Below, piece by piece: positions 9,142-18,262 of a DNA stretch of 64,000 bases. The notes under the pieces are model-generated. The model saw only the letters and a list, made by a program, of their open reading frames with translations, was not told the origin of the DNA and ran no database searches. Source of the stretch: G965218495 sp965262785 (GTDB taxonomy: Bacteria > Bacteroidota > Rhodothermia > Rhodothermales > Bin80). The stretch lies in NCBI GenBank assembly GCA_965262785.1, contig OZ253559.1, forward strand, positions 3,286,001-3,350,000. The letters are read 5' to 3'. The position numbers and the translations under genes were made by a program. The stretch's first letter is position 1. The number at the start of each line of letters is the position of its first letter.

Positions 9142-11274
9142 TCAGCAGCGCACTACTGCGCGGGGGCATCCAGCGGCAGGTGTTGCCTTTGCAGCCCCTT
9201 GGGGCTGGCAGACCGAATCCCCACTAACCCATCGACCCCCGGAGGTGCTCAGCACCTGGGTCAGCTCCTTCATGTCCTCCCGGCGTATCGGCTTCAGATT
9301 CGACTCGTACTGCATGAATATCGCCCCGCACCAGCGCTGACGCATCCCCGATGATCCCCAGCGCTTCACGTTCCGTGATCGGTTCGCAATAATGCTGTTG
9401 AGGTTCTCGATGATGTTCGTCGTCTTCAGACTGTCTCTGACAGCCTGGTTCCGCACCCCCAACCGGTGAAGCGTCAGCGTATCCTCCAAACCCTCCTCCA
9501 GACTGCGTGCGGCTTTCGGGCACGACCGCTGCAGCGCTTCATGCAGCGACACAAGCGCCGCCCGTGCCTCCTTGTACGTGGGTAGCTCCCAAGCCGCCTG
9601 AAGCCGACGCTTCATTTGCGTGGCCGCTGGCTCGCTTTTGATGTGACGCGTCACATTGGTACGCTTGTGCCACTGGCAGCGCTGGAATTCGACCGCATCC
9701 CCAAACACCGCGCCGATCCCCTTGCGAAGCCCGCGGCTGCCGTCCACCTGTACCAACAGCTTGTCGGTATGGGTGAAGCCCCGACGCAACAGATCCTGCA
9801 GCAGCGACTCCACCTGCGCACTGTTCTCGGTACGGCTTTCCGCAAAGCCCAGTACGACCTTCTCGCCCTCGGTCGTGATGCCCATCGCTACGATCATCTG
9901 CATACCAGCCAAATACTTGCCATCAAGCAGGAGCACCGCAAAGGTGTGCTGATCGAATCGGCGCGTCTCAAATGCCTTCAGTAGCGCTGCCGTCTGCGTA
10001 GTAGAGTCGGCGGGCGGCGCGCCACTCCGAGGAGCGCGTTTCCGCCCGCCGCTCACCGAACCCGGCGTGCGGTTTTCCCGCACCGGGCTCTCCAGGCGGA
10101 TCATGCATCTCGCACTCGGAAAAGTCGCCCGAAACGAAGAGCTTTGCCTAATGAAGGGGGACACCCTCCATCGCCTACTCGACACCCCTGATGACTCGGA
10201 GCCAAGCCTGTTTACGCCTTGACTGCCACGCTCCCCGGCAGAGCCGGAGCGCGCTTCCTTCACTTTCGCATGTGATGTCTCTGAGGTCTCCGACCGTAAA
10301 CCGGCTGTTAGGACTACGCCATTGCCGAGGCCTTTCCCTCTTTGAACACCGCTCCGCACCTGCGGCCCCTTCCCTCTGCGGACATTACCCCGCTTCCACG
10401 GTAGTACGGGCCACTCCGCCGCCCTGTTGACCCAGCCTGGCTCTTGCGAGCTTCCAGTTGGTGTGCCCACCATCAACAGGGTTTCCCGTGTTGCGTCTTT
10501 TCTCATCTTCCGTACGTGCCAGTGCCATTACCCCGGCGAAAACAGCTCGGTGCCTGTGTCGCTCGCTTCCCGAACTGCCGGCGGCCTTCCCCTACTTCAT
10601 GGAGGGTCGGCTTTCGCATTAGCAGTTTCGAGGCCTGCTCAGCATTCACTACGCGTTCCGGCCCGTACGTTCGCTGAATCGCAAAGCGATCCTTTTGCCA
10701 AAGTGCTTCAGTCCATGTCGTTACCTCCATAAACCGCCTTGGCCGCTACCACCTGGAGCGACAGATGATGGATGGGATTCGCACCCACCAGAGAAAAGCG
10801 CCTTATCACGGCGCACATGAAGGCGTTGCCTATGCTGCTGGCACTCAACCCCAGACTATCGGTGAAGACTTGGGCCGCCTGCCTGTAATTGCGCCGCGAC
10901 AGTCCACACAGCAACCTTCGTGTCACGCTTTCCCGGTCCATAAGCCCACGCTCGCGCAAGAGGCGGTACGTTTGCAGAGGACGCTCCTTTCGGGTTCGTA
11001 CATTCCGCACGCGCGGAACGCGGACCGCAATGCGCTCCAAACCGACGCGGATGGAACCCGGATTCGCCCCCCAGCGCTGAAAGCCGGTCTTATGGTGCTT
11101 CCCACGTGCGCCGCATATGAAGTGGGCCTCGGCTTCCATGACCCATGTGGCCATCTTGGTAAGAAGATGATCAAGACTTCCAAGGCAGCTGGCCAGGCCG
11201 ATGAAATTCCTTTGCGCAAGCCCGCGAAGGTCCTCGATGAGTGATTGATCCAGCATAGGGGTATGGGTCATCAT
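9142..11274 (-). CDS. IS256-family (Mutator-type) transposase interrupted by a group II intron
   Basis: The gene is in two exons, 10817-11274 and 9142-10000, joined by removal of 10001-10816. The junction reads GNAF-I-TQTAALLKAFE, identical in frame to the uninterrupted copy at 34759-36072, and the joined length is 439 codons. The exons contain all expected blocks: N-terminal domain (ICGARGKHHKTGFQRWGA), LLLDGKYLAG, LLVQVDGSRGLRKG, QRCQWHKRTNV and TTNIIENLNSI. No other lesion was seen, so a spliced transcript would encode a full transposase. The start overlaps the stop of the accessory gene. Confidence 0.88.
10001..10816 (-). mobile_element. ORF-less group II intron inside the IS256 transposase gene
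   Basis: Exact boundaries come from comparison with the empty site in copy 2. On the minus strand the intron starts GTGCGCCGTG and ends CCGACTCTAC (AY end). Domain V is at about 10057-10093 (GAGAGCCCGGTGCGGG, GAAA-type loop, CCGCACGCCGGGTT), followed by domain VI. EBS1 ATGAAG (minus strand of 10595-10600) pairs perfectly with the last six exon bases CTTCAT. There is no reverse transcriptase gene. It is closely related to the outer intron at 25672-28545 and may depend on a maturase in trans. Confidence 0.93.
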
Positions 11275-12239
11275 ACGGCGTTGAGGTTGATGAGAATCTC
11301 ACGAAGTTGTGGCAGATGGGCCGCATGGGCCACACGGCGCAGCTGAGCCTCGTGTTCCAACAGTGCCAGTGCCATCTGTTCGCGTTGCTGGAAAACGGCG
11401 CTGGCCGGGGTCTGCAACCTGCGACTGATGGCATCCATGAAGCGCATCACGCGCAGCCCCCGGTCGAGCTTGAGCAGCATGCCCGTGCGTTGAATCGTCA
11501 GAGATTGCTCCAGGCCCTCCCATAAAACCTTCGCTGCGGACCGATTGACGCGCGTCAAGTCCTGGTGAATACGGGTGAGTGCGCGTTCAGCTTCCCGGGC
11601 ATCGAACCCGTTCCATGCCTGGCGGAGGCGATTGCGATACACAGGAACAAGGTCTTCCGGAAGACCACAGGTGACTTGATCCAACAGCGTATTGAGACAG
11701 CGCTGTATAGCGACCCTGGGGCCGAACACCTGGCGCACCGCCGATTGAAGTCCCGTACTGCTGGGCAGCACACAGAGCAGCCCATCGGCGGCCGAAAGAC
11801 CACGATCGCACAGCGACTGCACAAAGGACGTAAGAGCAGAGACGTTTTCAGGGTAGCACGCTACCAGGCCAAGTATGCGGCGATAGCCCGTGATGGTCAG
11901 ACCCGCTCCAAGAACGATGCTAACGCCGCGTGGGCACAGCCCGCGCAGCCAGATCGCAACGATCGGGTCGTCTTGCAGACTGCGCGAATGCAACAGCTGC
12001 CACGCTTCATTCAACTGCGCCGAGTCTGGCTTTGTGTCCTGGGCCGCAGCAGAAGCCTTGATCACTACGGGCGGTGGCACCGGCTGCTGATGCGCTGCCG
12101 GAATGGGCCAGTCGGTGGTCAATTGTTGCAGTATGTGCGTGCAGAGCTTCATCAGAAGCCGCCGCGCGTCACCGGAGGGATTGATCTGGGCGTCTGCAGG
12201 CGCCTCAGTGCTCCCCAAAACAGGCTGTGAGGGGTTCAT
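11271..12239 (-). CDS. IS256-element accessory protein: catalytically degenerate transposase paralogue
   Basis: The protein has 322 residues and is encoded just upstream of the transposase in the same element, with a TGATG-type overlap. Its middle aligns with the transposase. ILGLVACYPENVSALTSFVQ matches VLGFAESRTENSAQVESLLQ, and LPSSTGLQSAVRQVFGPRVAIQRC matches VDGSRGLRKGIGAVFGDAVEFQRC. The three catalytic acidic positions are all replaced (D of LLDGK by R, D of VDGS by S, and no Glu in the IENLN-equivalent region). It also lacks the WH after QRC. It has an extra Pro/Ala-rich N-terminus. It may regulate or assist transposition; the function is unknown. Confidence 0.75.
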   Translation of the reverse strand: MNPSQPVLGSTEAPADAQINPSGDARRLLMKLCTHILQQLTTDWPIPAAHQQPVPPPVVIKASAAAQDTKPDSAQLNEAWQLLHSRSLQDDPIVAIWLRGLCPRGVSIVLGAGLTITGYRRILGLVACYPENVSALTSFVQSLCDRGLSAADGLLCVLPSSTGLQSAVRQVFGPRVAIQRCLNTLLDQVTCGLPEDLVPVYRNRLRQAWNGFDAREAERALTRIHQDLTRVNRSAAKVLWEGLEQSLTIQRTGMLLKLDRGLRVMRFMDAISRRLQTPASAVFQQREQMALALLEHEAQLRRVAHAAHLPQLREILINLNAV

Positions 12240-12758
12240 ATGGTTGGAAAGGAGTGGTGGAGGCTAGGGTCCACCTCCACAGCAACTTTCCAATTCCCAA
12301 CTTGAATTTGTGCAATCCCCGTTCTGGCGAGCCATCACAACTGCCGGGCACTCGTACCGGGCTACCGGCAACTATCCGACAACCAGGTTCGGCGCCTGGT
12401 TACACGCGGCGCTGTCATAGGGGCTGCCATGGACGCTTGGATGCTTTACCATGGCTGGCAACGAGGCATTACCTCACCAGAGGTCGTGGGACTGGAATTA
12501 GTGGCTAACCACATTGACCACATCTGCCAGATTGCCGGCAATGCGAACCACGCTGCGATAGGAACAGACTTGGACGGCGGTTTTGGCAATGAGCAGACGC
12601 CGCATGACCTGAGTAGCATCACTGACGTGCACAAGCTGGAGGACATACTGCTGGACCGTGGCTATCGTGCGCAAGAGGTAGATGCTATTTTCTACAAGAA
12701 CTGGCTGCGCTTTTTTAGAGCTGTATTGCCCGAAGCGTAGCCTACCACCCTTGAATCC

Positions 12759-13226
12759 ATGCATACCTTCGACCAGATACTGGAGGAAATGGGCTATTCG
12801 CTCAGCGAATCCGCGCCCCCTGCGGCAATTTATAAGCCTGTCGTGATCACTGGCAATATCGCCTACTGTTCAGGCGCCGTGCCTGTAACGGGCGGCAAGC
12901 TGCAGTACAAAGGCAAAGTCGGCTCGATGGTCAGTATAGAAAAGGCTAAAAGGTCAGCAGCCCTCTGCGCGGCTAATAACCTGCGGCAGCTGCATTCCGC
13001 CCTCGGAACACTTGGGCGCATCGCGCGCGTGGTCCGACTTACCGGCTTTGTCAACAGCGATCCCGACTTTCACGACCAGCACCTGGTGATCAATGGCGCT
13101 TCTGAATTGCTCCGCGCGGTGTTTGGGAACGCAGGTGTAGGAGCCCGGTCGGCATTGGGGATGGTAAGTCTCCCGCTGGGCGCAACGACCGAGACGGAGC
13201 TCATCGTAGAGCTACTCCCCGAATGA
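12759..13226 (+). CDS. RidA/YjgF-family enamine/imine deaminase
   Basis: This 155-residue protein belongs to the RidA (YjgF/YER057c/UK114) superfamily, in the longer TdcF/Hmf1-like subgroup. Recognisable blocks are YKPVVITGNIAYCSGAVPVTGGKLQYKG, AALCAANNLRQLHSALGTL, VVRLTGFVNSDPDFHDQHLVINGASELL and GVGARSALGMVSLPLGATTETEL; the Arg in ARSALG corresponds to the conserved active-site Arg. RidA proteins hydrolyse reactive imines from PLP-enzyme reactions. It follows the M19 dipeptidase and precedes a transporter pair, which fits amino-acid or peptide catabolism. Confidence 0.93.
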   Translation: MHTFDQILEEMGYSLSESAPPAAIYKPVVITGNIAYCSGAVPVTGGKLQYKGKVGSMVSIEKAKRSAALCAANNLRQLHSALGTLGRIARVVRLTGFVNSDPDFHDQHLVINGASELLRAVFGNAGVGARSALGMVSLPLGATTETELIVELLPE

Positions 13227-13456
13227 TGGATCCTGCATTTCTGCGTGCACGCAAGGAAGCCGCCATCATTTTACTGTCATGGGCGGTTTGCTTGTTATGG
13301 ACCGTGGGTGCCTGCTGGCTGCTGGGCTACACGGAGGACACGGTATCCCTTGTCTGGGGCATACCGAGATGGGTGTTCTTTGGTGTGATGGTACCCTGGG
13401 GCGCCGCCACGGCATTCAGCGTGTGGTTCAGCCTGTCGTTTATGCACGATGAGTAG
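13223..13456 (+). CDS. DUF997 (YhdT-like) small membrane subunit of a sodium:solute symporter
   Basis: The protein has 77 residues with two predicted membrane helices (AAIILLSWAVCLLWTVGACWLL and WVFFGVMVPWGAATAFSVWF). The pattern and its position directly before a sodium:solute symporter gene match DUF997/YhdT, the small companion of PanF-type symporters. The start ATG overlaps the RidA stop by 4 nt and its stop overlaps the symporter start by 8 nt. Because the downstream symporter is broken, the subunit is probably without a partner. Confidence 0.82.
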   Translation: MMDPAFLRARKEAAIILLSWAVCLLWTVGACWLLGYTEDTVSLVWGIPRWVFFGVMVPWGAATAFSVWFSLSFMHDE

Positions 13457-15012
13457 CGGGGCCAGCGCCACGCTTGGAGCCTTTCTGCTGTACACAGCAG
13501 TGGTGCTGGCGCTGGCGTGGTTCGCGCACCGTGTGTCGGATCAAAAAAGTCGTTCCTGAGCGAGTACTTCCTGGGTAGCCGCGGCCTGGGCATGATAGCT
13601 CTGGCGTTGACGTTTGGCGCCACCAGCGCTTCCGCTGGATCCTTCGCCGGATTTCCGTCCCTCATCTATGCCCACGGGTGGGTACTCGCACTCTGGATTG
13701 CAAGTTACATGATCTTCCCTTTGTGCGGGATGGACCTTCTTGGCAAGCGCCTGAACCATGTCGCACGCCTGACGGGGGCCATCACGGTCCCCGATGTGCT
13801 GCGCGAGCGCTTTGACAGCCGCTCGTTGGCCCTTATCAGCACGGTGCTGTTGGCACTCCTGCTCACCGTCTACCTCATTCCGCAGTTTACACTGGCTACG
13901 CTCATCATGCAGCAGCTGCTGGGAAACGTGTCGGCATTTCAGCAAGCGGCCTTGGGCCTGGCCCGCACGGTACCGTAGATTGTGCCCGAGGGTGTGAGCG
14001 CGGAATATGTGCTTGGACTGCTGATGTTTTCGGTGCTGGTGGTGGGTTATACGGCTTTTGGAGGGTTTCGGGCGGTCGTGTGGACCGACATCCTGCAGGG
14101 CTTTGTCATGGTCGTGGGTGTCTTGGTGATGCTTGTGCTCGCACTCTGGCAAGTGGGGGGTCTCAAGAATGCAACAACGATGATGCGAATCATGGAGACT
14201 CCGCGCCTGGGTGAGGCCGTGTTTGTGACGCAAGCCCCTGCCCCGCCGGAAGGCGTCAGAATCGCGGCCGACACCTGGTTCAGCATCGGTACGCGGCTCT
14301 TTCGCACCAACGAGAGCGCCATTGTCCTGCCTGGCGCACGGGAATCTGGTCCGGTCAAGGTTGTGGAAATCATTTCACCACTGGAGCAGGATCGAATCAT
14401 GAAAAGCGGGTTGCCACCCCTTCCGGCCCTTGTTAAACCACAGGTATCGGGCCTTTCGGCGTACGAGCGTGGCGCTGGACAGTCCGGCGTATATGTCAGT
14501 GCTCCCGGCCCCAGTGCCGCTGACCCCAACGGGTTCTTACCACTCGGCCTGGCGGTATCGTTCTTCGCATTCTGGGCACTGTCCGGCACTGGACAGCCAG
14601 GCAACATGGTGCGCCTGATGGCATTTTCCAACACGGCAACCCTCAAGCGTGGCATTGCAGCGCTATCGATTTACTTCACGCTGATCTACGTCCCGCTCGT
14701 CATCATTTTCTGTTGTGCACGGGTCCTTTCGCCCGGCTTGGACCAAACGCCGGATCGCATCATGCCCGTGATGGCCTTCCTGCTGGCCGATGGTGCGCAC
14801 GTTCCGTGGCTGGCGGGGCTGCTCATAGCGGCGCCGTTTGCAGCCGCGATGAGTACGGTAGACAGCTTCATGCTGATGATCACCTCAAGCGTCGTGAGGG
14901 ACGTTTACCAGCAAAACGTGCGCCCTACAGCACGCGAGCAAACCCTGCGGCGGATGAGCTACGGCTGCACCATCGTCATTGGAGTCATGGCTGCAGCGGG
15001 GGCGCTCTACCC

Positions 15013-16509
15013 ATAAGCGCTAACTTGTTTAAATACTGGGGAAATAACGCTCAACTTGGTTAATTCTAGCTCTTGGAGGCGCAGCCAACATTCCCGAGAT
15101 TTCGGGCCATTGCTCGATCATTTCGGCCAAGGAGTATCCCGGCTCAACCGCCCGCGCGACTTGGTTGAGGGCGAATTTGAATTCCCTCCATGTACTGGGC
15201 GTGCGCCCGCACATCATAGCCCCAGGGGGAAAGTGTCCGTGCGTGACGGACGATCTTTTCGGTCAACAGCGCGACCAGCAACTTCCCGTACAGCCAAGCT
15301 TTCGCGCTCTCGTCATCGAATTTCGGCAGGTGGCCCAGCTGGGCTAACGATTTGAAACGCTTGAACACCAGTTCAACCTGCCAGCGTAGTCGGTACCACT
15401 CGAGCACGGCGATCGCTGAAAACATCTCCATTGGAAAGGTGGTGAATAAGATGACGTACCGGGCGTAGCGCAAGGTTTCTTCCCGTGGCTTCTTTCCCTT
15501 CCGCTGAGCCGTCTGATAGATCTTGGTATGCGCCTCTTCAATCGCTTCATCCGTTTTACGAAGCGCACAGATACGGCCCTTCACGGGGGTCTCTGCCTTG
15601 ACGGCTGCGCTCCAGACTCCCACAGCCCCAGCCTGCTGTAAGGACTCCACCGACGCTAACAGGTCAAAGGGCTGGCCGGATTCCGTCTCAAAGCGCAACG
15701 CACCGGTATTCACGCGCACCGTCACGTAGCCGCCGGCTGTCTCCACATGTTGAATTCCAGAACCGGTCGCATAGCCGCGGTCCGCCAGTATGTAGTCACC
15801 CGCACGGACGGGAAATTGCTTGAATGATTCACCCGTGCCCGCCCCCTTCGTTCCAGTTAACTTGAAAAAATCACAGCCTAGTGAAGGCAGGGTAACACTG
15901 TAATGCAACCGCCACATTGATCCCGTGCGGCCAGGCTCCCGTACTACGGTAGCATCGAACGCCCGTACTTGCAGCCCCTCGCTGGCAGATACCTCAATGC
16001 CATGCTCCTTAAATAGCTCCATGCATAATGCGTAGAGCCAGTTCCGTGACTTCTGCAGCCGCTTGAGCAGGGCTACGTCCGATAAGTCGGCCAGATGAGC
16101 CTGGCGCGCTCGCACGACGGTCTCCCGCAGTGAGTGCCCGCATCCCAAGTGGATCAGCAGCGTCCGCAAGAGGTTTTCCGGTGACTTATCCTTACGCAGC
16201 CCGCGCAGTGCGCCGGTATTCACGGCCAGTTGCTGCCAATTCGCAGGCAAGAACGACGCCAGCACGCCCCAGTCCTTGTCATCCGGCGCTCTGGTAACGG
16301 TTCCCTTCATCAGACGTCAATCGTTTAGCGACGAAGTAGCTACACATTTATCCCGGTCATGGGTGCACAGGATGGAAGGTGGCCCGACCCTTGCGAATCC
16401 AGCACCCGGATGTCTACTGCAAGCGGCATCGGTGTCCCCGGTTACCTCGACTCCAGGTAAACCAAAGCAACATACAGGAATCGTGTCAGATAAACAAGGT
16501 AGCGCTTAT
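15013..16509 (-). mobile_element. IS4-type insertion sequence
   Basis: The ends ATAAGCGCTAACTTGTTTA (left) and, read inward, ATAAGCGCTACCTTGTTTA (right) form near-perfect inverted repeats. The element is flanked by a 13-bp target duplication GGGCGCTCTACCC at 15000-15012 and 16510-16522. A long duplication of this size is typical for IS4-group elements. It carries one minus-strand transposase gene and interrupts the symporter gene. Confidence 0.92.
15029..16310 (-). pseudogene. IS4-family transposase, apparently frameshifted near its C-terminus
   Basis: The main frame (15144-16310, 388 residues) contains FDATVVREPG, ILADRGYATG and the YREK signature YRLRWQVELVFKRFK with the exact Y-2-R-3-E-6-K spacing of IS4 transposases. 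A second frame (15029-15217) continues with TWREFKFALNQVARAVEPG, which looks like the natural IS4 C-terminus. This suggests a frameshift around 15185-15215. It may be an inactivating mutation; programmed frameshifting cannot be excluded from sequence alone. The DDE core itself is intact. Confidence 0.75.
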
Positions 16510-16839
16510 GGGCGCTCTACCCGCCCCAGTTCCTGCAGTATATCATCGTGTTTACCGGTGGTGGCCTGGCCGTAGCATTTCTTGGACCCGTGGCACTGGC
16601 GCTCTATTGGCCGCGATTCAGCAAACTAGGGGCGCTGGCCTCCATGGTCGGTGGCTTTCTGGTGTACCTGGCACTGTATGTCATAGGCTTCGCGACCCTT
16701 GGCGAAATCACGCCGGTGCGGCCATTGGGCCTGGACCCTTTGATCTGGGGGTTTCTGGCCTCGCTGCTGTGCGCCGCCATCGGTACGCAGGCAAGCGCCC
16801 CGCCACCTGAGCATCTGGTGCGCCGATTCTTCTTTGCGC

Positions 16840-18261
16840 CTAGTTCCGGTAATCCAGCGGCGGAGACCGATCCCCCACCAGTGCCTGGTATTTGAATTCG
16901 GGCCCTCGGCGCTCGTCAAACTCAGCCCGTGCGGCTTTCAAGAGTGCCGGTTGTTCATAAAGGTCTACGGCGGTCATCGCGAGTGCCTTCGCGGCCAGCG
17001 TAAGTCCTTTGCCACCAATGCTCATGCCACCTGCGGCCACCGCCTGCCAGCTGTGCGCGGCTGTGCCTGGCACCCACGTTGCACCATCAAACCCCGCTGT
17101 AGGCACTGCGTAGCTGACATCTCCAACGTCCGTAGAGGTCATATCCGACTTTGGCGCAAAGGGCTGGATGGTCTCTTGGGAGCCGAGGTCGAGGTCCGGA
17201 TCATTTAGCGTGGCTCTGATCGCACGCGCAAACGCCAGCTCGCTTTCGCTGTACTGCACGCCGCCTAATTCCTGCAGGTTAGCGTGTATCGTCTTGGACA
17301 GGACCTTGTTGGGCAAAACGCTATGGATTCCGTGAATAATCTCATAATCCATCGTGGTGCCGGTGCCAAGGGCCGCGCCTTCAGCCGCCTTTATGAGGCG
17401 TGGGAAGATTTCCTGGAGCACGGCAGCACTGGGATTCCGAACATAGTAGTAGACCTCAGCGAAGTCGGGCACCACATTAGGCGCCAGCCCGCCGTGGGTG
17501 ATCACGTAGTGAATCCGCGTTTCCTGAGGCACGTGTTCGCGCATAAGGTTAACCATATGGTTCATGGCTTCCACGCCATCGAGTGCACTACGGCCACGGT
17601 CGGGCGCACCTGCTGCGTGTGTTGATCGCCCATGGAAGCGAAACTTTGCCGACCTGTTGGCAAGATTCGTCATTGGACTCGCATCGGTGCGGTCACTTGG
17701 ATGCCAGTGCAGTACGGCGTCCACGTCGTCAAACAGGCCTTCTCGGACCATATAGACTTTTCCCGCCCCACCCTCTTCCGCGGGCGTGCCATATACGCGA
17801 ATTGTGCCGGATCCACCGCGCTGGGTAAGGAACTCCTTCACGGCCACCGCCGCCCCAACCGAAGCGGCACCAAAGAGGTGATGCCCGCAAGCGTGGCCGG
17901 CTGCGCCGGCGGCCAGGGGCTTTCTTTCTGCTACGGCTTCCTGGGAAATACCTGGCAGTGCGTCAAATTCGGCCAAGATACCGATGGTGGGTGCACCCGT
18001 ACCGTATTCCGCTATGAAGGCCGTAGGGATGCCGGCCACGCCGGCACTGATCTCAAAGCCTTCGCCCGCGAGCGCCTGCTGCAGGAGTGCGGAGCTACGC
18101 GTCTCCTGATAGCCTACCTCGGCCCACTCCCAGATCTGGCGGGCCATGTCGAAGTATGCACTGCCGCGCTGCTCAATGGCTCCGGCCACGTCAAAGTCCT
18201 GAGCTAGTACCCCTGACGGCCAAGCCCCGATCAAAAGTGCTACCAGCATTTTGTTCATCAT
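16840..18261 (-). CDS. Secreted M20-family amidohydrolase (AbgB/aminoacylase-like)
   Basis: The protein has 473 residues from ATG at 18261, which is next to the stop of the nitrilase gene and gives a normal signal peptide (MMNKMLVALLIGAWPSGVLAQ). The body is an M20 peptidase/amidohydrolase. GILAEFDALPGISQ holds the first Asp ligand, GAAGHACGHHLFGAA the metal-binding CGHH, and GTPAEEGGAGKVYM the catalytic Glu pair. STHAAGAPDRGRSALDGVEAM is the dimerisation domain. Such enzymes release amino acids or amines from N-acyl or aminobenzoyl conjugates. It is translationally close to the nitrilase (two bases between stop and start), so the two form an operon for amide hydrolysis. Confidence 0.92.
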   Translation of the reverse strand: MMNKMLVALLIGAWPSGVLAQDFDVAGAIEQRGSAYFDMARQIWEWAEVGYQETRSSALLQQALAGEGFEISAGVAGIPTAFIAEYGTGAPTIGILAEFDALPGISQEAVAERKPLAAGAAGHACGHHLFGAASVGAAVAVKEFLTQRGGSGTIRVYGTPAEEGGAGKVYMVREGLFDDVDAVLHWHPSDRTDASPMTNLANRSAKFRFHGRSTHAAGAPDRGRSALDGVEAMNHMVNLMREHVPQETRIHYVITHGGLAPNVVPDFAEVYYYVRNPSAAVLQEIFPRLIKAAEGAALGTGTTMDYEIIHGIHSVLPNKVLSKTIHANLQELGGVQYSESELAFARAIRATLNDPDLDLGSQETIQPFAPKSDMTSTDVGDVSYAVPTAGFDGATWVPGTAAHSWQAVAAGGMSIGGKGLTLAAKALAMTAVDLYEQPALLKAARAEFDERRGPEFKYQALVGDRSPPLDYRN

Positions 18262-18262
18262 T

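Larger units (their letters stand above)
8838..12319 (-). mobile_element. IS256-type insertion sequence, copy 1 (carries an ORF-less group II intron)
   Basis: The element has inverted ends GGGATTGCACAAA on both sides and is flanked by an 8-bp target duplication CGTTCTGG (8830-8837 and 12320-12327), as expected for IS256/Mutator-type transposition. It is 3482 bp including an 816-bp intron, so 2666 bp without it, the same as copy 2 without its own insertion. On its minus strand it encodes a transposase-like accessory protein followed by the transposase. About 300 bp at the left end are non-coding and hold the site where copy 2 received an IS1634-type element. Confidence 0.93.
8162..12740 (+). 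pseudogene. Membrane dipeptidase (peptidase family M19) split by an IS256-type element
   Basis: The 5' part (8162-8837) encodes FDAHLDLAWN, with the HxD zinc ligands, and GLTHYGIGRFAHGSGSDGPL, then GIALDVTHLCDQSMDEAL, and stops at GPVL. The 3' part (12328-12740) resumes in frame with ASHHNCRALVPGYRQLSD, VIGAAMDAWMLYHGW and HAAIGTDLDGGFG. Removing 8838-12319 plus one copy of the 8-bp target duplication CGTTCTGG leaves 1089 bases, exactly 363 codons with no stop. So a complete M19 zinc dipeptidase was interrupted cleanly and recently. The family hydrolyses dipeptides, often with D-residues. It sits between the receptor/lipoprotein pair and RidA in a catabolic operon. Confidence 0.92.
13449..16895 (+). 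pseudogene. Sodium:solute symporter (SSS family), disrupted by frameshift, stop codon and IS4-type insertion
   Basis: Homology can be followed across several pieces. MSSGASATLGAFLLYTAVVL starts at 13449. A shortened A-tract near 13544-13549 shifts the frame before KKSFLSEYFLGSRGLGMIAL, where A6 stands where A7 would keep frame. A TAG at 13976-13978 interrupts the frame before IVPEGVSAEYVLGLLMFSVL. A 1497-bp IS sits at 15013-16509. The C-terminal part YPPQFLQYIIVFTGGGLAVAF resumes at 16523 and ends at 16895, overlapping the M20 gene on the other strand. The SSS signature is clear (helices, SEYFLGSRGLG, GGFRAVVWTDILQGFVM). Three independent lesions make it a true pseudogene. Confidence 0.92.

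Noticed and set aside
9142..10506. A 454-residue frame starting MRKDATRETLL upstream of the IS256 transposase C-terminus
   Set aside because: The first ~170 codons lie in the group II intron; only the part up to 10000 is a real exon.
10770..10800. GGGATTCGCACCC motifs (also at 28500) that look like tRNA T-arms
   Set aside because: They lie at the same position near the 5' ends of the two related group II introns and are part of intron domain I.
15000..16522. The symporter stop at 15016 as the natural C-terminus
   Set aside because: The stop lies in the IS4-type element; the remaining helices continue after 16522 in homologous sequence.
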